NCBI GenBank assembly: GCA_017416635.1 | Contig: JAFQBQ010000186.1 | Coordinates: 1-8,847, forward strand | Origin: Alphaproteobacteria bacterium | GTDB lineage: Bacteria > Pseudomonadota > Alphaproteobacteria > UBA3830 | DNA: 8,847 nucleotides | Reading direction: 5' to 3' | In this document: positions 1 through 6,193 of the stretch, piece by piece | How positions within the stretch are numbered: position 1 is the stretch's first letter | How the letters are laid out: each line of letters begins with the position of its first letter | The notes under the pieces: generated by a model | Database searches by the model: none | Seen by the model: the letters and a program-made list of their open reading frames with translations, nothing else | What the model was told of the DNA's origin: nothing | Position numbers and translations under genes: made by a program

Positions 1-78
1 AAACATACCTCCACCATCAAATTTTTTGTAACTTTTTTCTCGAGACTCAAAATTTTTGCAAGCGAGTTCAGTCAGCAT
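1..78 (-). CDS. Tyrosine integrase, N-terminal fragment (runs off window)
   Basis: Seen: an open minus-strand frame from an ATG at 78 to the window edge, 26 codons. It contains REKSYKKFDGGGMF near its end. This matches the start of P4-like tyrosine recombinases, whose DUF4102 arm-type DNA-binding domain begins with a short helix, then a 'KPY-lxDGGGLyL' beta strand. A GGAG ribosome site lies at 86-89, 7 nt before the ATG, and supports this start. Such integrases catalyse site-specific insertion and excision of islands and satellites. The catalytic domain lies outside the window, so activity cannot be judged. The gene reads away from the repeat-bearing region 79-501, the arrangement expected if an attachment site lies just upstream of int. 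The call rests on only 26 residues, but start, spacing and DGGG motif agree. Confidence 0.62.
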   Translation of the reverse strand, partial: MLTELACKNFESREKSYKKFDGGGMF

Positions 79-84
79 ATATGC
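75..84. promoter_or_regulatory. Palindrome gcatatatgc over the integrase start codon
   Basis: A perfect 10-bp palindrome overlaps the ATG (76-78) and spacer of the integrase-like gene. It could be an autoregulatory operator or chance in AT-rich DNA. Only the symmetry and position support it. Confidence 0.25.
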
Positions 85-109
85 GCTCCATTTTCTTCAA
101 ATTAAAAAA

Positions 110-130
110 ATACCCCTAAAAGTCCCCCTT
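110..130. repeat. 21-bp direct repeat, copy 1
   Basis: The 20 bases tacccctaaaagtccccctt (111-130), plus the preceding a, recur exactly at 332-352. This copy lies 32 nt upstream of the integrase start at 78. On the minus strand both copies are followed 8-11 nt later by aatttgaa, so the similarity extends imperfectly beyond the core. Its position suggests an attachment-site core or an integrase/excisionase arm site. No function is proven. Confidence 0.7.
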
Positions 131-227
131 TTTACATTCAGCTTAAGGCGGGTTTTTAAAGCATTTTCCAGACAGACTGTTACTGTTATATGCTGAAATT
201 CCAAAGAGTATATAGACTATGTCAAAT

Positions 228-240
228 TTAATCAGATTAA
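228..240. promoter_or_regulatory. Inverted repeat ttaatc-a-gattaa, candidate operator
   Basis: Two perfect 6-bp arms around one central base. It lies about 150 nt upstream of the integrase start, just before a minus-strand ttgaca (220-225) that has no well-spaced -10. The shape fits a small HTH repressor site; the regulator is unknown. Confidence 0.3.
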
Positions 241-331
241 CAAAGATACAAACTTGGCGTCCCCTAGGTACTCCTGCCCATCTTTTAATGGTTCTGACAT
301 TTCAGCGTTTTTGATTTCAAATTTCTGAAAT

Positions 332-352
332 ATACCCCTAAAAGTCCCCCTT
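332..352. repeat. 21-bp direct repeat, copy 2
   Basis: Exact second copy of the repeat at 110-130, in the same orientation and 222 bp away. It lies between the integrase start and the terminase small subunit stop (502). The copies may be paired recombinase or replication-protein sites, or the scar of two tandem integrations. Confidence 0.7.
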
Positions 353-384
353 AAAAGTTGATGCTATAAAGTAAAAACCAACTC

Positions 385-409
385 GGACTAAAAAAGATTT
401 TTTCAGACC
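385..409 (-). terminator. Possible weak terminator of the terminase small subunit gene
   Basis: About 90 nt beyond the stop at 502, the minus strand has an imperfect hairpin whose stem is largely A:T pairs (A6 against T6) with G/C pairs at the base and two mismatches. The T-run is inside the stem rather than after it, so this is a weak candidate. Confidence 0.25.
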
Positions 410-501
410 AACCGCAGGCTATTATATAGATATTGAGCCCTTGCTAAAAGAATAAACTCATCGAATCGATTCTAACGGCGTTGGGGTACTAATTTTGCGA
501 T

Positions 502-921
502 TTACTCTTTCGCGCCCTCGCTTATTCGAAATAAAGTCGCCCTTATTTCATCCCTGAGAAGTTGATTTATCGCTCTTATATCCGTCATTAAAGCTATTGC
601 GTCTGCCACTCTGTCGGGAATTTTAAGTACTGCGTTGCGGACGGTATTCGTTCGTTCTTCAAATACCTCTATAGCTTCATTTTTGGAAATATATTTGCTT
701 TCGATTTCTTTTACCTGTTCCCTCAAAAGCTCGCCTTTCAGCTCCTCATTATGCAATTTTGCTTCTAATAACTGATCTTTTAGGCTTTTGTATCTGTTTA
801 GCGATTCATCATCGACTAATTTCCCTTTCTCTTTCAATTTTCCTTCTTTGATGAGCTTTGAAATATAAGCCCTGGAAACGCCCAACTTTTGTGCCAATTC
901 CGACTTCTTCATTAATGCCAT
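502..921 (-). CDS. Nu1-like phage terminase small subunit
   Basis: A 139-residue protein. Residues 1-45 form a winged-helix/HTH (KKSELAQKLGVSRAYISKLI, then a 'GKL..DDESLNRY' wing), as in MerR-like Nu1 DNA-packaging proteins. A charged coiled coil follows (about 48-80), then a segment with RNAVLKIPDRVADAIA and a DEIRATLFRISE tail, which matches the C-terminal half of Nu1/DUF1441-type small terminases as I recall them. Such proteins bind the packaging site and recruit the large subunit. An upstream in-frame ATG at 942 would add seven residues, but AAGGAGG (927-933) sits 5 nt before the ATG at 921 and the predicted transcription start is near 939, so 921 is chosen. No large terminase or capsid gene is present, which suggests satellite or remnant use. 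It could instead be an unrelated HTH regulator with a coiled coil. Confidence 0.6.
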   Translation of the reverse strand: MALMKKSELAQKLGVSRAYISKLIKEGKLKEKGKLVDDESLNRYKSLKDQLLEAKLHNEELKGELLREQVKEIESKYISKNEAIEVFEERTNTVRNAVLKIPDRVADAIALMTDIRAINQLLRDEIRATLFRISEGAKE

Positions 922-926
922 GACTA

Positions 927-933
927 CCTCCTT
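927..933 (-). promoter_or_regulatory. Strong ribosome binding site that decides the terminase start
   Basis: Minus-strand AAGGAGG, 5 nt before the ATG at 921. It lies inside the codons that the longer reading from 942 would translate, so it argues for the shorter protein. Confidence 0.8.
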
Positions 934-945
934 GTTACGCATAAA

Positions 946-954
946 ATTATATCA
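946..954 (-). promoter_or_regulatory. Extended -10 promoter of the terminase small subunit gene
   Basis: Minus-strand TGATATAAT, a consensus extended -10 (TGn plus TATAAT). The expected start is near 939, leaving a leader of about 18 nt that holds the ribosome site. The -35 region (about 969-974) is poor and is overlapped by a CGGAAAA direct repeat, which suggests activator- or repressor-dependent use. Confidence 0.6.
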
Positions 955-960
955 TTTTTT

Positions 961-976
961 CGGAAAATACGGAAAA
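961..976. promoter_or_regulatory. Tandem cggaaaa repeat at the terminase -35 region
   Basis: Two copies of cggaaaa (961-967 and 970-976), 9 bp apart, cover the -35 position of the minus-strand promoter at 946-954. The placement suits a regulator that replaces -35 contacts or blocks polymerase. Confidence 0.35.
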
Positions 977-1270
977 GCCAAAAGTAAAGTTTAACTCTCA
1001 AATTTCAGATACAAACAAGGCTGATATAGTCCTATTCAGTCCGTATTCGTCAGTAAAGTTAACCAAAATAAAAATTTCTGTCGCTAGCAAAATTACGGGG
1101 GCTTCGCATCCGTATTGATTCAATTGTTTTACAGTACCTAAAAATATGAGGTGCATAACACTTATATTTTTGCGCACATTCATGTTTTACTTTCGCGGAT
1201 ACAAAAAACCTCTCCAACCACTTTTCAATATTTTTCATTTATGTAAAGAAACCTTTAACCTTTTTGTAAC
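977..1270. other. Intergenic region between divergent terminase and R-M genes
   Basis: No supported gene; a 61-codon minus frame (998-1183) lacks a ribosome site and a recognisable product. The region carries a near-exact direct repeat, agtaaagtttaac (983-995) and agtaaagttaac (1052-1063), and a compact hairpin at 1094-1114 (9-bp stem with one mismatch, ttc loop). It separates the leftward element gene from the rightward defence operon and may hold control sites for the R-M genes. Confidence 0.4.
1094..1114. other. Compact hairpin in the divergent intergenic region
   Basis: The arms tacgggggc and gcatccgta pair with one mismatch and one G:T pair around a ttc loop. There is no strong T-run on either side, so it is not a clear terminator. 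It may be an operator, an RNA structure or the remnant of a transcript end. Confidence 0.3.
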
Positions 1271-1274
1271 ATAA

Positions 1275-1291
1275 TATAACTTTGATGGTGG
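1275..1291 (+). promoter_or_regulatory. Weak candidate -10 and ribosome site for the R-M operon
   Basis: A tataac box (1275-1280) lies in an AT-rich stretch with no good -35 (ctttaa near 1253-1258 at best). It is followed by ggtgg (1287-1291), 4 nt before the ATG at 1296. The ribosome site is credible. The promoter is weak, and any leader would be very short. Confidence 0.3.
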
Positions 1292-1295
1292 AATA

Positions 1296-1904
1296 ATGAG
1301 TGAACAAAAAGAGCGACAGACTATATCCAAATATCGAGTTTGTAATTATGGCGAAGTCATGACTGCCAGACGCGAGGTCGAGGCTATGCTGGATTTAGTC
1401 AAAGATGAGGCAAGCTGTGTAAGCTCCCGGTTCCTAGAGCCGAGTTGTGGAAATGGCAACTTCTTAGTCGCGATTTTGGAGCGAAAGCTGAAAACCGTCA
1501 TAGATAATTATAAAAAGAAAGATGTCGATTTAGCGTATTTTGAGGCACAGCTGTTACTTGCGTTATCAAGTATATATGGAATTGATATTTTGCAAGACAA
1601 TATTGATGTATCGCGAAATCGTATGCTAGATATTGCTATCGAAGCTTATTTAAAAGCACTGAATCAAATTCCGAAGCTCTGGTTTCAGGATACGATGCGA
1701 TTAATTCTTTGCAAAAACATTATTCATGGAGATTCGCTTAACGGAACTAACGACATTATTTTCACGCAATGGACATTGGAAAATGAAGATTATTTTGAAT
1801 TAGAAGAATACGCGTTTGATAGTCTCACAGATCCACAGAATGTGCCTCTGCTTTCTTATCCGCCAACTCATTATACAAGACTTTTGGAGATGGAATGGCT
1901 ATAA
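1296..1904 (+). CDS. Short N6-adenine MTase-like subunit lacking NPPY
   Basis: A 202-residue protein with the first half of a Rossmann-fold amino-methyltransferase: a motif X-like GEVMTA (19-24) with a helix after it, motif I FLEPSCGNGNFL (46-57, SAM binding), motif II YGIDIL (94-99) and HGDSL (144-148). No catalytic NPPY/DPPY follows; the protein ends with a YPPTHY stretch. I recall proteins of this size, often annotated 'restriction endonuclease subunit M', beside Eco57I-like methylases, so the missing motif is probably a family trait and not a recent break. It overlaps the next gene by 10 nt, implying coupled translation. Likely role: a partner subunit that binds SAM or shapes the active MTase complex. 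Alternatively it is a decayed paralogue. Confidence 0.75.
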   Translation: MSEQKERQTISKYRVCNYGEVMTARREVEAMLDLVKDEASCVSSRFLEPSCGNGNFLVAILERKLKTVIDNYKKKDVDLAYFEAQLLLALSSIYGIDILQDNIDVSRNRMLDIAIEAYLKALNQIPKLWFQDTMRLILCKNIIHGDSLNGTNDIIFTQWTLENEDYFELEEYAFDSLTDPQNVPLLSYPPTHYTRLLEMEWL

Positions 1905-3490
1905 AAGACATTGAAAATGTACATAAACCCGATATTTTATCTTGCTTAGCCAATTTAAGCTCGGATGAAGTTTTTACGCCTCCGAATATCGCTAACGACA
2001 TGCTCGATTTGCTACCTGAAGAGCTTTTCAAAAGTCCGGATACGAAATTCTTAGATCCTTGTTGTAAATCAGGAGTTTTCCTGAGAGAGATAGCAAAAAG
2101 ATTAATCAATGGATTAAGGGATAAATTTCCGACTTTAGAAGAATGTCTGGGACATATTTTTAAAAAACAGCTATTCGGAATCTCAATCACGGAATTAACC
2201 GGATTACTGTCGAGGCGCTCTCTTTATTGCAGCAGAAACGCCAGTGGAGAATTTTCTATTGTTCAGTTTGATGATGAACAAGGGAACATAAGATTTAATC
2301 GAATTAAACATAAATGGAATCACAAAAAAAGATGTGAAGTGTGCGGAGCTCCACAATCGGCATATGACCGCGGTGAAATTTTGGAGACGCACGCTTACGA
2401 ATTTATACATATGAATGAAGATAAAATTGAGGAGTTGACTAATATGCAATTTGACGTGGTAATCGGAAACCCTCCGTATCAACTAAATTTAGGGAATGAT
2501 GGAGGAAATAGTTCACATGCAAGGGCTATATATCATTTATTCGTATCTCAAGCTATTCAACTAAATCCTAGATATATCAGTATGATTATTCCAAGTCGCT
2601 GGATGACGAGAACAACCGACAGTATTCCAGAAGATTGGATAAATGACATGATAAATCATAATGATATTAGAGTATTGCATGATTTTGAAAGTTCCGCTGA
2701 TTGCTTCGATGGAGTTGATATAAAGGGAGGTATAAATTATTTCCTTTGGGAACGAGATTATAATGGAGAATGTAAGCAATACTTTCATCATTGTGGGAGA
2801 ACACGTACCAGTTACAAAAAGTGTTATCTAAATTCAATTGGTGCTGGAATAGTTATCAGAAATCCCAACGATTTTCCGGTGCTCAACAAAGTCATTAAAA
2901 AAGAAGGAAACTACTTTGTTAATAGCATTACGAATTTCTCAAGCTTTGTAAGCCCTAAAAATTTTTTTGATAAAGCCCCATACTTAAAAACTAACTGGAA
3001 AGGTTTTATGCATAAGCCAACAGAGGATTTTTTCATTAAATTTTTTTGTAACAAAAAATTATTAAAATCAGGTGTTGGATACGTGGCGGAATACCAAGTT
3101 CCTAAAAATAAAGATACAATAAAATTACACAAGGTTTATATACCTGTTGCGAGTGGCACAGGGATGGATTCGCAGGTGCTTGGGACTCCATTTTACGGAG
3201 AGCCTAACAGCGTATGTTCAGAAACATATCTGGTTATCGGATACGATCCTAAAAGACATAATTTAACGGAAAAACAGTGTCGAAATATAATAAGCTACAT
3301 AAAAACTAAATTTTTTAGATGGTTAGTTCAAATAAAAAAGAAAACGCAAGGGGGAACACGAGCCGTCTATCAATTCGTTCCTCTCCAAGATTTCAATGAA
3401 CCATGGACTGATGAAAAACTCTATAAAAAGTATGAATTATCTGATGATGAAATTCAGTTCATTGAATCAATGATAAAACCTATGGAGTGA
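1895..3490 (+). CDS. Eco57I-like N6-adenine DNA methyltransferase
   Basis: A 531-residue enzyme predicted to methylate adenine N6 and protect host sites from the downstream nuclease. Seen: motif X-like VFTPPN (26-31); motif I FLDPCCKSGVF (52-62), with Lys replacing the first glycine; catalytic NPPY (192-195) in DVVIGNPPYQ; and IPSRW (232-236). A Cys-x2-Cys (147-150) with His166 and His172 lies just before NPPY and may bind zinc. The C-terminal half (about 260-500) should hold the target recognition region, and the protein ends with an FVPLQDF...PWTDEKLYKKYEL block that I recall from full-length Eco57I-like R-M methylases. The length fits that family. The start at 1895 has GGAG at 1886-1889 and lies inside the end of the previous gene. 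No nuclease domain is evident in this protein. Confidence 0.9.
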   Translation: MAIKDIENVHKPDILSCLANLSSDEVFTPPNIANDMLDLLPEELFKSPDTKFLDPCCKSGVFLREIAKRLINGLRDKFPTLEECLGHIFKKQLFGISITELTGLLSRRSLYCSRNASGEFSIVQFDDEQGNIRFNRIKHKWNHKKRCEVCGAPQSAYDRGEILETHAYEFIHMNEDKIEELTNMQFDVVIGNPPYQLNLGNDGGNSSHARAIYHLFVSQAIQLNPRYISMIIPSRWMTRTTDSIPEDWINDMINHNDIRVLHDFESSADCFDGVDIKGGINYFLWERDYNGECKQYFHHCGRTRTSYKKCYLNSIGAGIVIRNPNDFPVLNKVIKKEGNYFVNSITNFSSFVSPKNFFDKAPYLKTNWKGFMHKPTEDFFIKFFCNKKLLKSGVGYVAEYQVPKNKDTIKLHKVYIPVASGTGMDSQVLGTPFYGEPNSVCSETYLVIGYDPKRHNLTEKQCRNIISYIKTKFFRWLVQIKKKTQGGTRAVYQFVPLQDFNEPWTDEKLYKKYELSDDEIQFIESMIKPME

Positions 3491-3497
3491 TAACGGT

Positions 3498-6044
3498 ATG
3501 ACTGACATTGCTGATACATCTGGTATTCCGAAAATATATGCCTATACAGAGCCTCAATATGAGCATGCTCAATGGGAAGGAGAGCGAAGAGGAAAAGGCG
3601 AAGGCTTTATTAAGGTCGGTTATACCCAGAAAAAAATGAGTGAGAAAGTTAAAGACTTAAGATCCGTAAAAGCTCCCATAAAAAATTCCATAAAGGTATT
3701 ACTTGTAGAAAAAGCAATAATGCCAGACGGAAAGACATCGTTTATGGATCATGATGTTCACAAGGTTTTAGAAAACAGTGGAATTACCAGACGTAATAAA
3801 AGCGAATGGTTTGAATGTACTCTTGATGAAGTTAAACAGGCAATTTGTGCCGTAAAAGAGGGGAAAAAACATATCAAAAAAAGGATTCTCAATTTTAAAA
3901 TGCGTCCTGAGCAAGAGAAAGCTGTTCTTCTTACAACAAATTTCTTTAGAAAACACACGCTAGAAAAAGACAAACATCCGCCTCATTTTCTTTGGAACGC
4001 TAAAATGCGTTTTGGAAAGACTTTTACATCTTATCAGCTTGCAAAGGCGATGAATTGGTCGAAAATTCTGATTCTGACATTTAAACCGGCGGTGAAAAGA
4101 GCATGGAGAGACGACCTTTTAACTCACGAAGATTTTGAAGGCTGGGAGTTTTATTCAACTGCTGATAACATTAATGAAAATGGTAAATTTGCTCTATTCG
4201 CATCATTTCAAGATATAATGCAAACAACGGCAGATAAAAGGATAAAGCCTAAAAATCAGAAATTGCAAGATATTGATTGGGACTGCATTATTCTTGACGA
4301 GTATCATTTCGGCGCCTGGAATGAAAATGCTAAAGAGTTATATGCAGCTGAAGAATCGGAAACAAAACTGCATGAAAACGATCCACAAAAAGATTTCGAA
4401 GAAGAAAAATTACAATTAAAAACAAAGGCATATTTGTATCTGTCTGGAACACCTTTCAGAGCATTAGCTAACGGAGAATTTCTTGAAGATCAAATTTTCA
4501 ATTGGACATACCAAGATGAACAAAAAGCAAAATCAGAATGGAATGGAGATAACAATCCTTATGCTGAACTTCCTCAAATGAACATGATAACTTATAAAAT
4601 ATCTAAAATGATGAAGATAAAACAGCAAGAAGGAGAATACGACGATTTCGATTTAAATAAATTCTTTGAAGCCGAAAATAAAAATGACGGCACGAGTGTG
4701 TTTAAGCATGAAGATGAGGTGCGACAATGGTTGAGGTTCATTTGTGGAAAAACTGAACCCATTTTGCAACAATCGTTTAAGGATAATACAGAATTAATAG
4801 AGTCGAGTATTTCTGGAAGACCTTTTGCTGATCCAAGTTTGATGAAATATCTTATTCATACTTTTTGGTTTTTACCGTCTGTTGCGGCATGTCGAGCTAT
4901 GGGAAAACTCATGAAAGAAGACCCTTTTTTCAGCAGATATAAAATCGTTGTATGTGCAGGAAATGAAGTTGGCGTCGGTGAAAAAGCTTTAGAATCTGTA
5001 AAAGAAGCAATCGGAAACGGAATAGGTAGTAGCCCAACTATTACCTTATCTTGCGGAAAACTTACCACAGGCGTGACAGTGCCGGAATGGACTGGAATTT
5101 TCATGTTGAGAAATATTTCTGCCCCTGAAACATATTTCCAAGCAGCTTTCAGAGTGCAATCGCCTTGGGTAAGAAAAGATAAAAACGGAAGCCAAAAGAT
5201 AATCAAAAGAAACTGTTATATTTTCGATTTTTCATTTGATAGAGCATTAAGGCTAATTGCAGATTACAGTGTTCAGCTTTGTAAAAAAGAGAATGGCGAC
5301 AAAAATCAACATATTGAACCCGAGAAAAGAATAGATGAGTTTTTAAGATTCTTTCCTATATGGTGTTACGATGATACTTGCATGGATAAAAAACCAATAA
5401 GTGCATCTGCATTGCTAGATATTTCAATTGCGGGAACTAGCGCAACGATGCTTGCAAGAAAATGGGAAAGTCCTATGCTTATAGATGTTCGTGATTTTGT
5501 GCTAGAAAAACTACAAAATGATTCTGAAACAATGGCTATTTTAGAAAAAATAGAAAGTTTCCGAAATTCAAAAGTGGATGTGAGATCAAGCATATCTGAA
5601 ATTGTTAAGCATGCCCATAAGGCAAAATCAAATAGCGAGAATAAAAATGAATTAACACCGCAAGAAAAAGAATTACGAAAGAAAAGACGAGAAATCCAAG
5701 AAAAACTAGTAAAATTTGCGGCACGTATTCCGATATTTATGTATCTAACAGACGAAAGAGAGGAAACACTTCTTGATATCATTGAAATAATAGATAGGAC
5801 TCATTTGTTTCAAAAAGTTACTGGAATTAATCTCCAAGAATTTAAAAAATTAAAAAGCATTGGTTTGTTTAATGAAAAGAACATGAACAACGCAGTGTTC
5901 GCTTTCCGATGTTATGAAGAAGATAGTTTAAGATACACCGGCGCAACGAAACATAATGGATTGATAATTGGAGGTTGGAGCGAAAAGAAAGAGCATAAGG
6001 AACTTAAGGGGTATTTGGCGGATTTCTTCGGATGGAAATCATAG
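3498..6044 (+). CDS. Restriction subunit: GIY-YIG/T5orf172-like nuclease fused to SF2 helicase
   Basis: An 848-residue protein, 7 nt after the methyltransferase stop, with GGAG at 3484-3487. The N-terminal 115 residues resemble T5orf172-type GIY-YIG nucleases: KIYAYTEP (12-19), GFIKVGYT (36-43), Arg55, a DxxxH (Asp84, His88) where the family usually has ExxxH, and SEWF (102-105). An SF2 helicase core follows: motif I MRFGKT (170-175), motif II DEYH (267-270), motif III SGTP (316-319), motif V-like LTTGVTVPEW (522-531) and motif VI QAAFRVQ (548-554). A charged, partly coiled C-terminal region (about 640-740) and a short tail complete it. Expected role: ATP-driven translocation and cleavage of unmodified DNA. 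The helicase call is strong. The nuclease call is good, but the Glu-to-Asp change leaves activity open. No other nuclease domain was recognised. Confidence 0.85.
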   Translation: MTDIADTSGIPKIYAYTEPQYEHAQWEGERRGKGEGFIKVGYTQKKMSEKVKDLRSVKAPIKNSIKVLLVEKAIMPDGKTSFMDHDVHKVLENSGITRRNKSEWFECTLDEVKQAICAVKEGKKHIKKRILNFKMRPEQEKAVLLTTNFFRKHTLEKDKHPPHFLWNAKMRFGKTFTSYQLAKAMNWSKILILTFKPAVKRAWRDDLLTHEDFEGWEFYSTADNINENGKFALFASFQDIMQTTADKRIKPKNQKLQDIDWDCIILDEYHFGAWNENAKELYAAEESETKLHENDPQKDFEEEKLQLKTKAYLYLSGTPFRALANGEFLEDQIFNWTYQDEQKAKSEWNGDNNPYAELPQMNMITYKISKMMKIKQQEGEYDDFDLNKFFEAENKNDGTSVFKHEDEVRQWLRFICGKTEPILQQSFKDNTELIESSISGRPFADPSLMKYLIHTFWFLPSVAACRAMGKLMKEDPFFSRYKIVVCAGNEVGVGEKALESVKEAIGNGIGSSPTITLSCGKLTTGVTVPEWTGIFMLRNISAPETYFQAAFRVQSPWVRKDKNGSQKIIKRNCYIFDFSFDRALRLIADYSVQLCKKENGDKNQHIEPEKRIDEFLRFFPIWCYDDTCMDKKPISASALLDISIAGTSATMLARKWESPMLIDVRDFVLEKLQNDSETMAILEKIESFRNSKVDVRSSISEIVKHAHKAKSNSENKNELTPQEKELRKKRREIQEKLVKFAARIPIFMYLTDEREETLLDIIEIIDRTHLFQKVTGINLQEFKKLKSIGLFNEKNMNNAVFAFRCYEEDSLRYTGATKHNGLIIGGWSEKKEHKELKGYLADFFGWKS

Positions 6045-6062
6045 AGTGAGGGGGGAAGAGCC

Positions 6063-6079
6063 TCTACTTCGATAGTAGA
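6063..6079 (+). other. Small hairpin after the restriction gene
   Basis: tctact and agtaga pair perfectly around a 5-nt loop, 18 nt after the restriction gene stop. No T-run follows, so it may protect the mRNA end rather than terminate. Confidence 0.3.
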
Positions 6080-6113
6080 ATTGCCTATTAATATACAGGG
6101 CACATTTGTGAAT

Positions 6114-6140
6114 AAAGATGATATATTTGCTCATCTTTTT
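6114..6140 (+). terminator. Intrinsic terminator of the R-M operon
   Basis: aaagatga (6114-6121) and tcatcttt (6131-6138) form a perfect 8-bp stem with a 9-nt loop; its descending arm runs into a T5 tract (6136-6140). The stem is AT-rich, so read-through is likely. The last two T's are also the first bases of the next promoter's -35. Confidence 0.6.
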
Positions 6141-6167
6141 GTGCTATTTGCGGTTTTATGTTAAAAT
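6139..6167 (+). promoter_or_regulatory. Sigma70 promoter of the RloA-RloB pair
   Basis: -35 ttgtgc (6139-6144), a 17-nt spacer, and -10 taaaat (6162-6167) with an extended tg at 6159-6160. The start is expected near 6174, about 20 nt before the ATG at 6194, with ggag (6185-6188) in between. This gives the ATPase/TOPRIM pair its own transcription independent of the R-M operon. Confidence 0.65.
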
Positions 6168-6193
6168 ATTCCAAGTGAGGGATTGGAGTAGAT

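Larger units (their letters stand above)
79..501. other. Non-coding region upstream of integrase; possible att/regulatory region
   Basis: No convincing gene is found on either strand. It holds the two copies of the 21-bp direct repeat, a 13-bp inverted repeat ttaatcagattaa (228-240), a distant inverted pair gctgaaat/atttcagc (192-199 and 299-306), a 10-bp palindrome gaatcgattc (463-472), and an imperfect A/T-rich hairpin (385-409) that may end the terminase transcript. The dense repeats beside an integrase start fit an attachment and regulatory region, but an att site is inferred, not shown. Confidence 0.4.

Noticed and set aside
220..225. Minus-strand ttgaca as an integrase promoter -35
   Set aside because: No -10 hexamer lies 16-18 nt downstream; the nearest TATA-like boxes are too close or about 29 nt away.
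232..363. 43-codon open minus-strand stretch spanning repeat copy 2
   Set aside because: No ribosome site or family resemblance; the equivalent frame at repeat copy 1 stops almost at once, so the repeat is unlikely to be conserved coding sequence.
922..942. Longer start for the terminase small subunit at ATG 942
   Set aside because: AAGGAGG lies inside these codons, ideally placed for the ATG at 921, and the predicted transcription start near 939 would exclude the upstream ATG.
998..1183. 61-codon minus-strand frame
   Set aside because: No ribosome site before its ATG, no recognisable domain, and it lies in repeat-bearing intergenic DNA.
1825..2190. 121-codon minus-strand frame across the MTase gene junction
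   Set aside because: Antisense shadow of two well-supported methyltransferase genes; no domain or ribosome site.
1296..3490. One methyltransferase gene split by a frameshift
   Set aside because: The second protein has its own complete motif X, motif I and NPPY and its own ribosome site, so these are two MTase-like proteins rather than halves of one.
5366..5782. 138-codon minus-strand frame within the restriction gene
   Set aside because: Serine/phenylalanine-rich antisense of a lysine/glutamate-rich coding region, a typical shadow composition.
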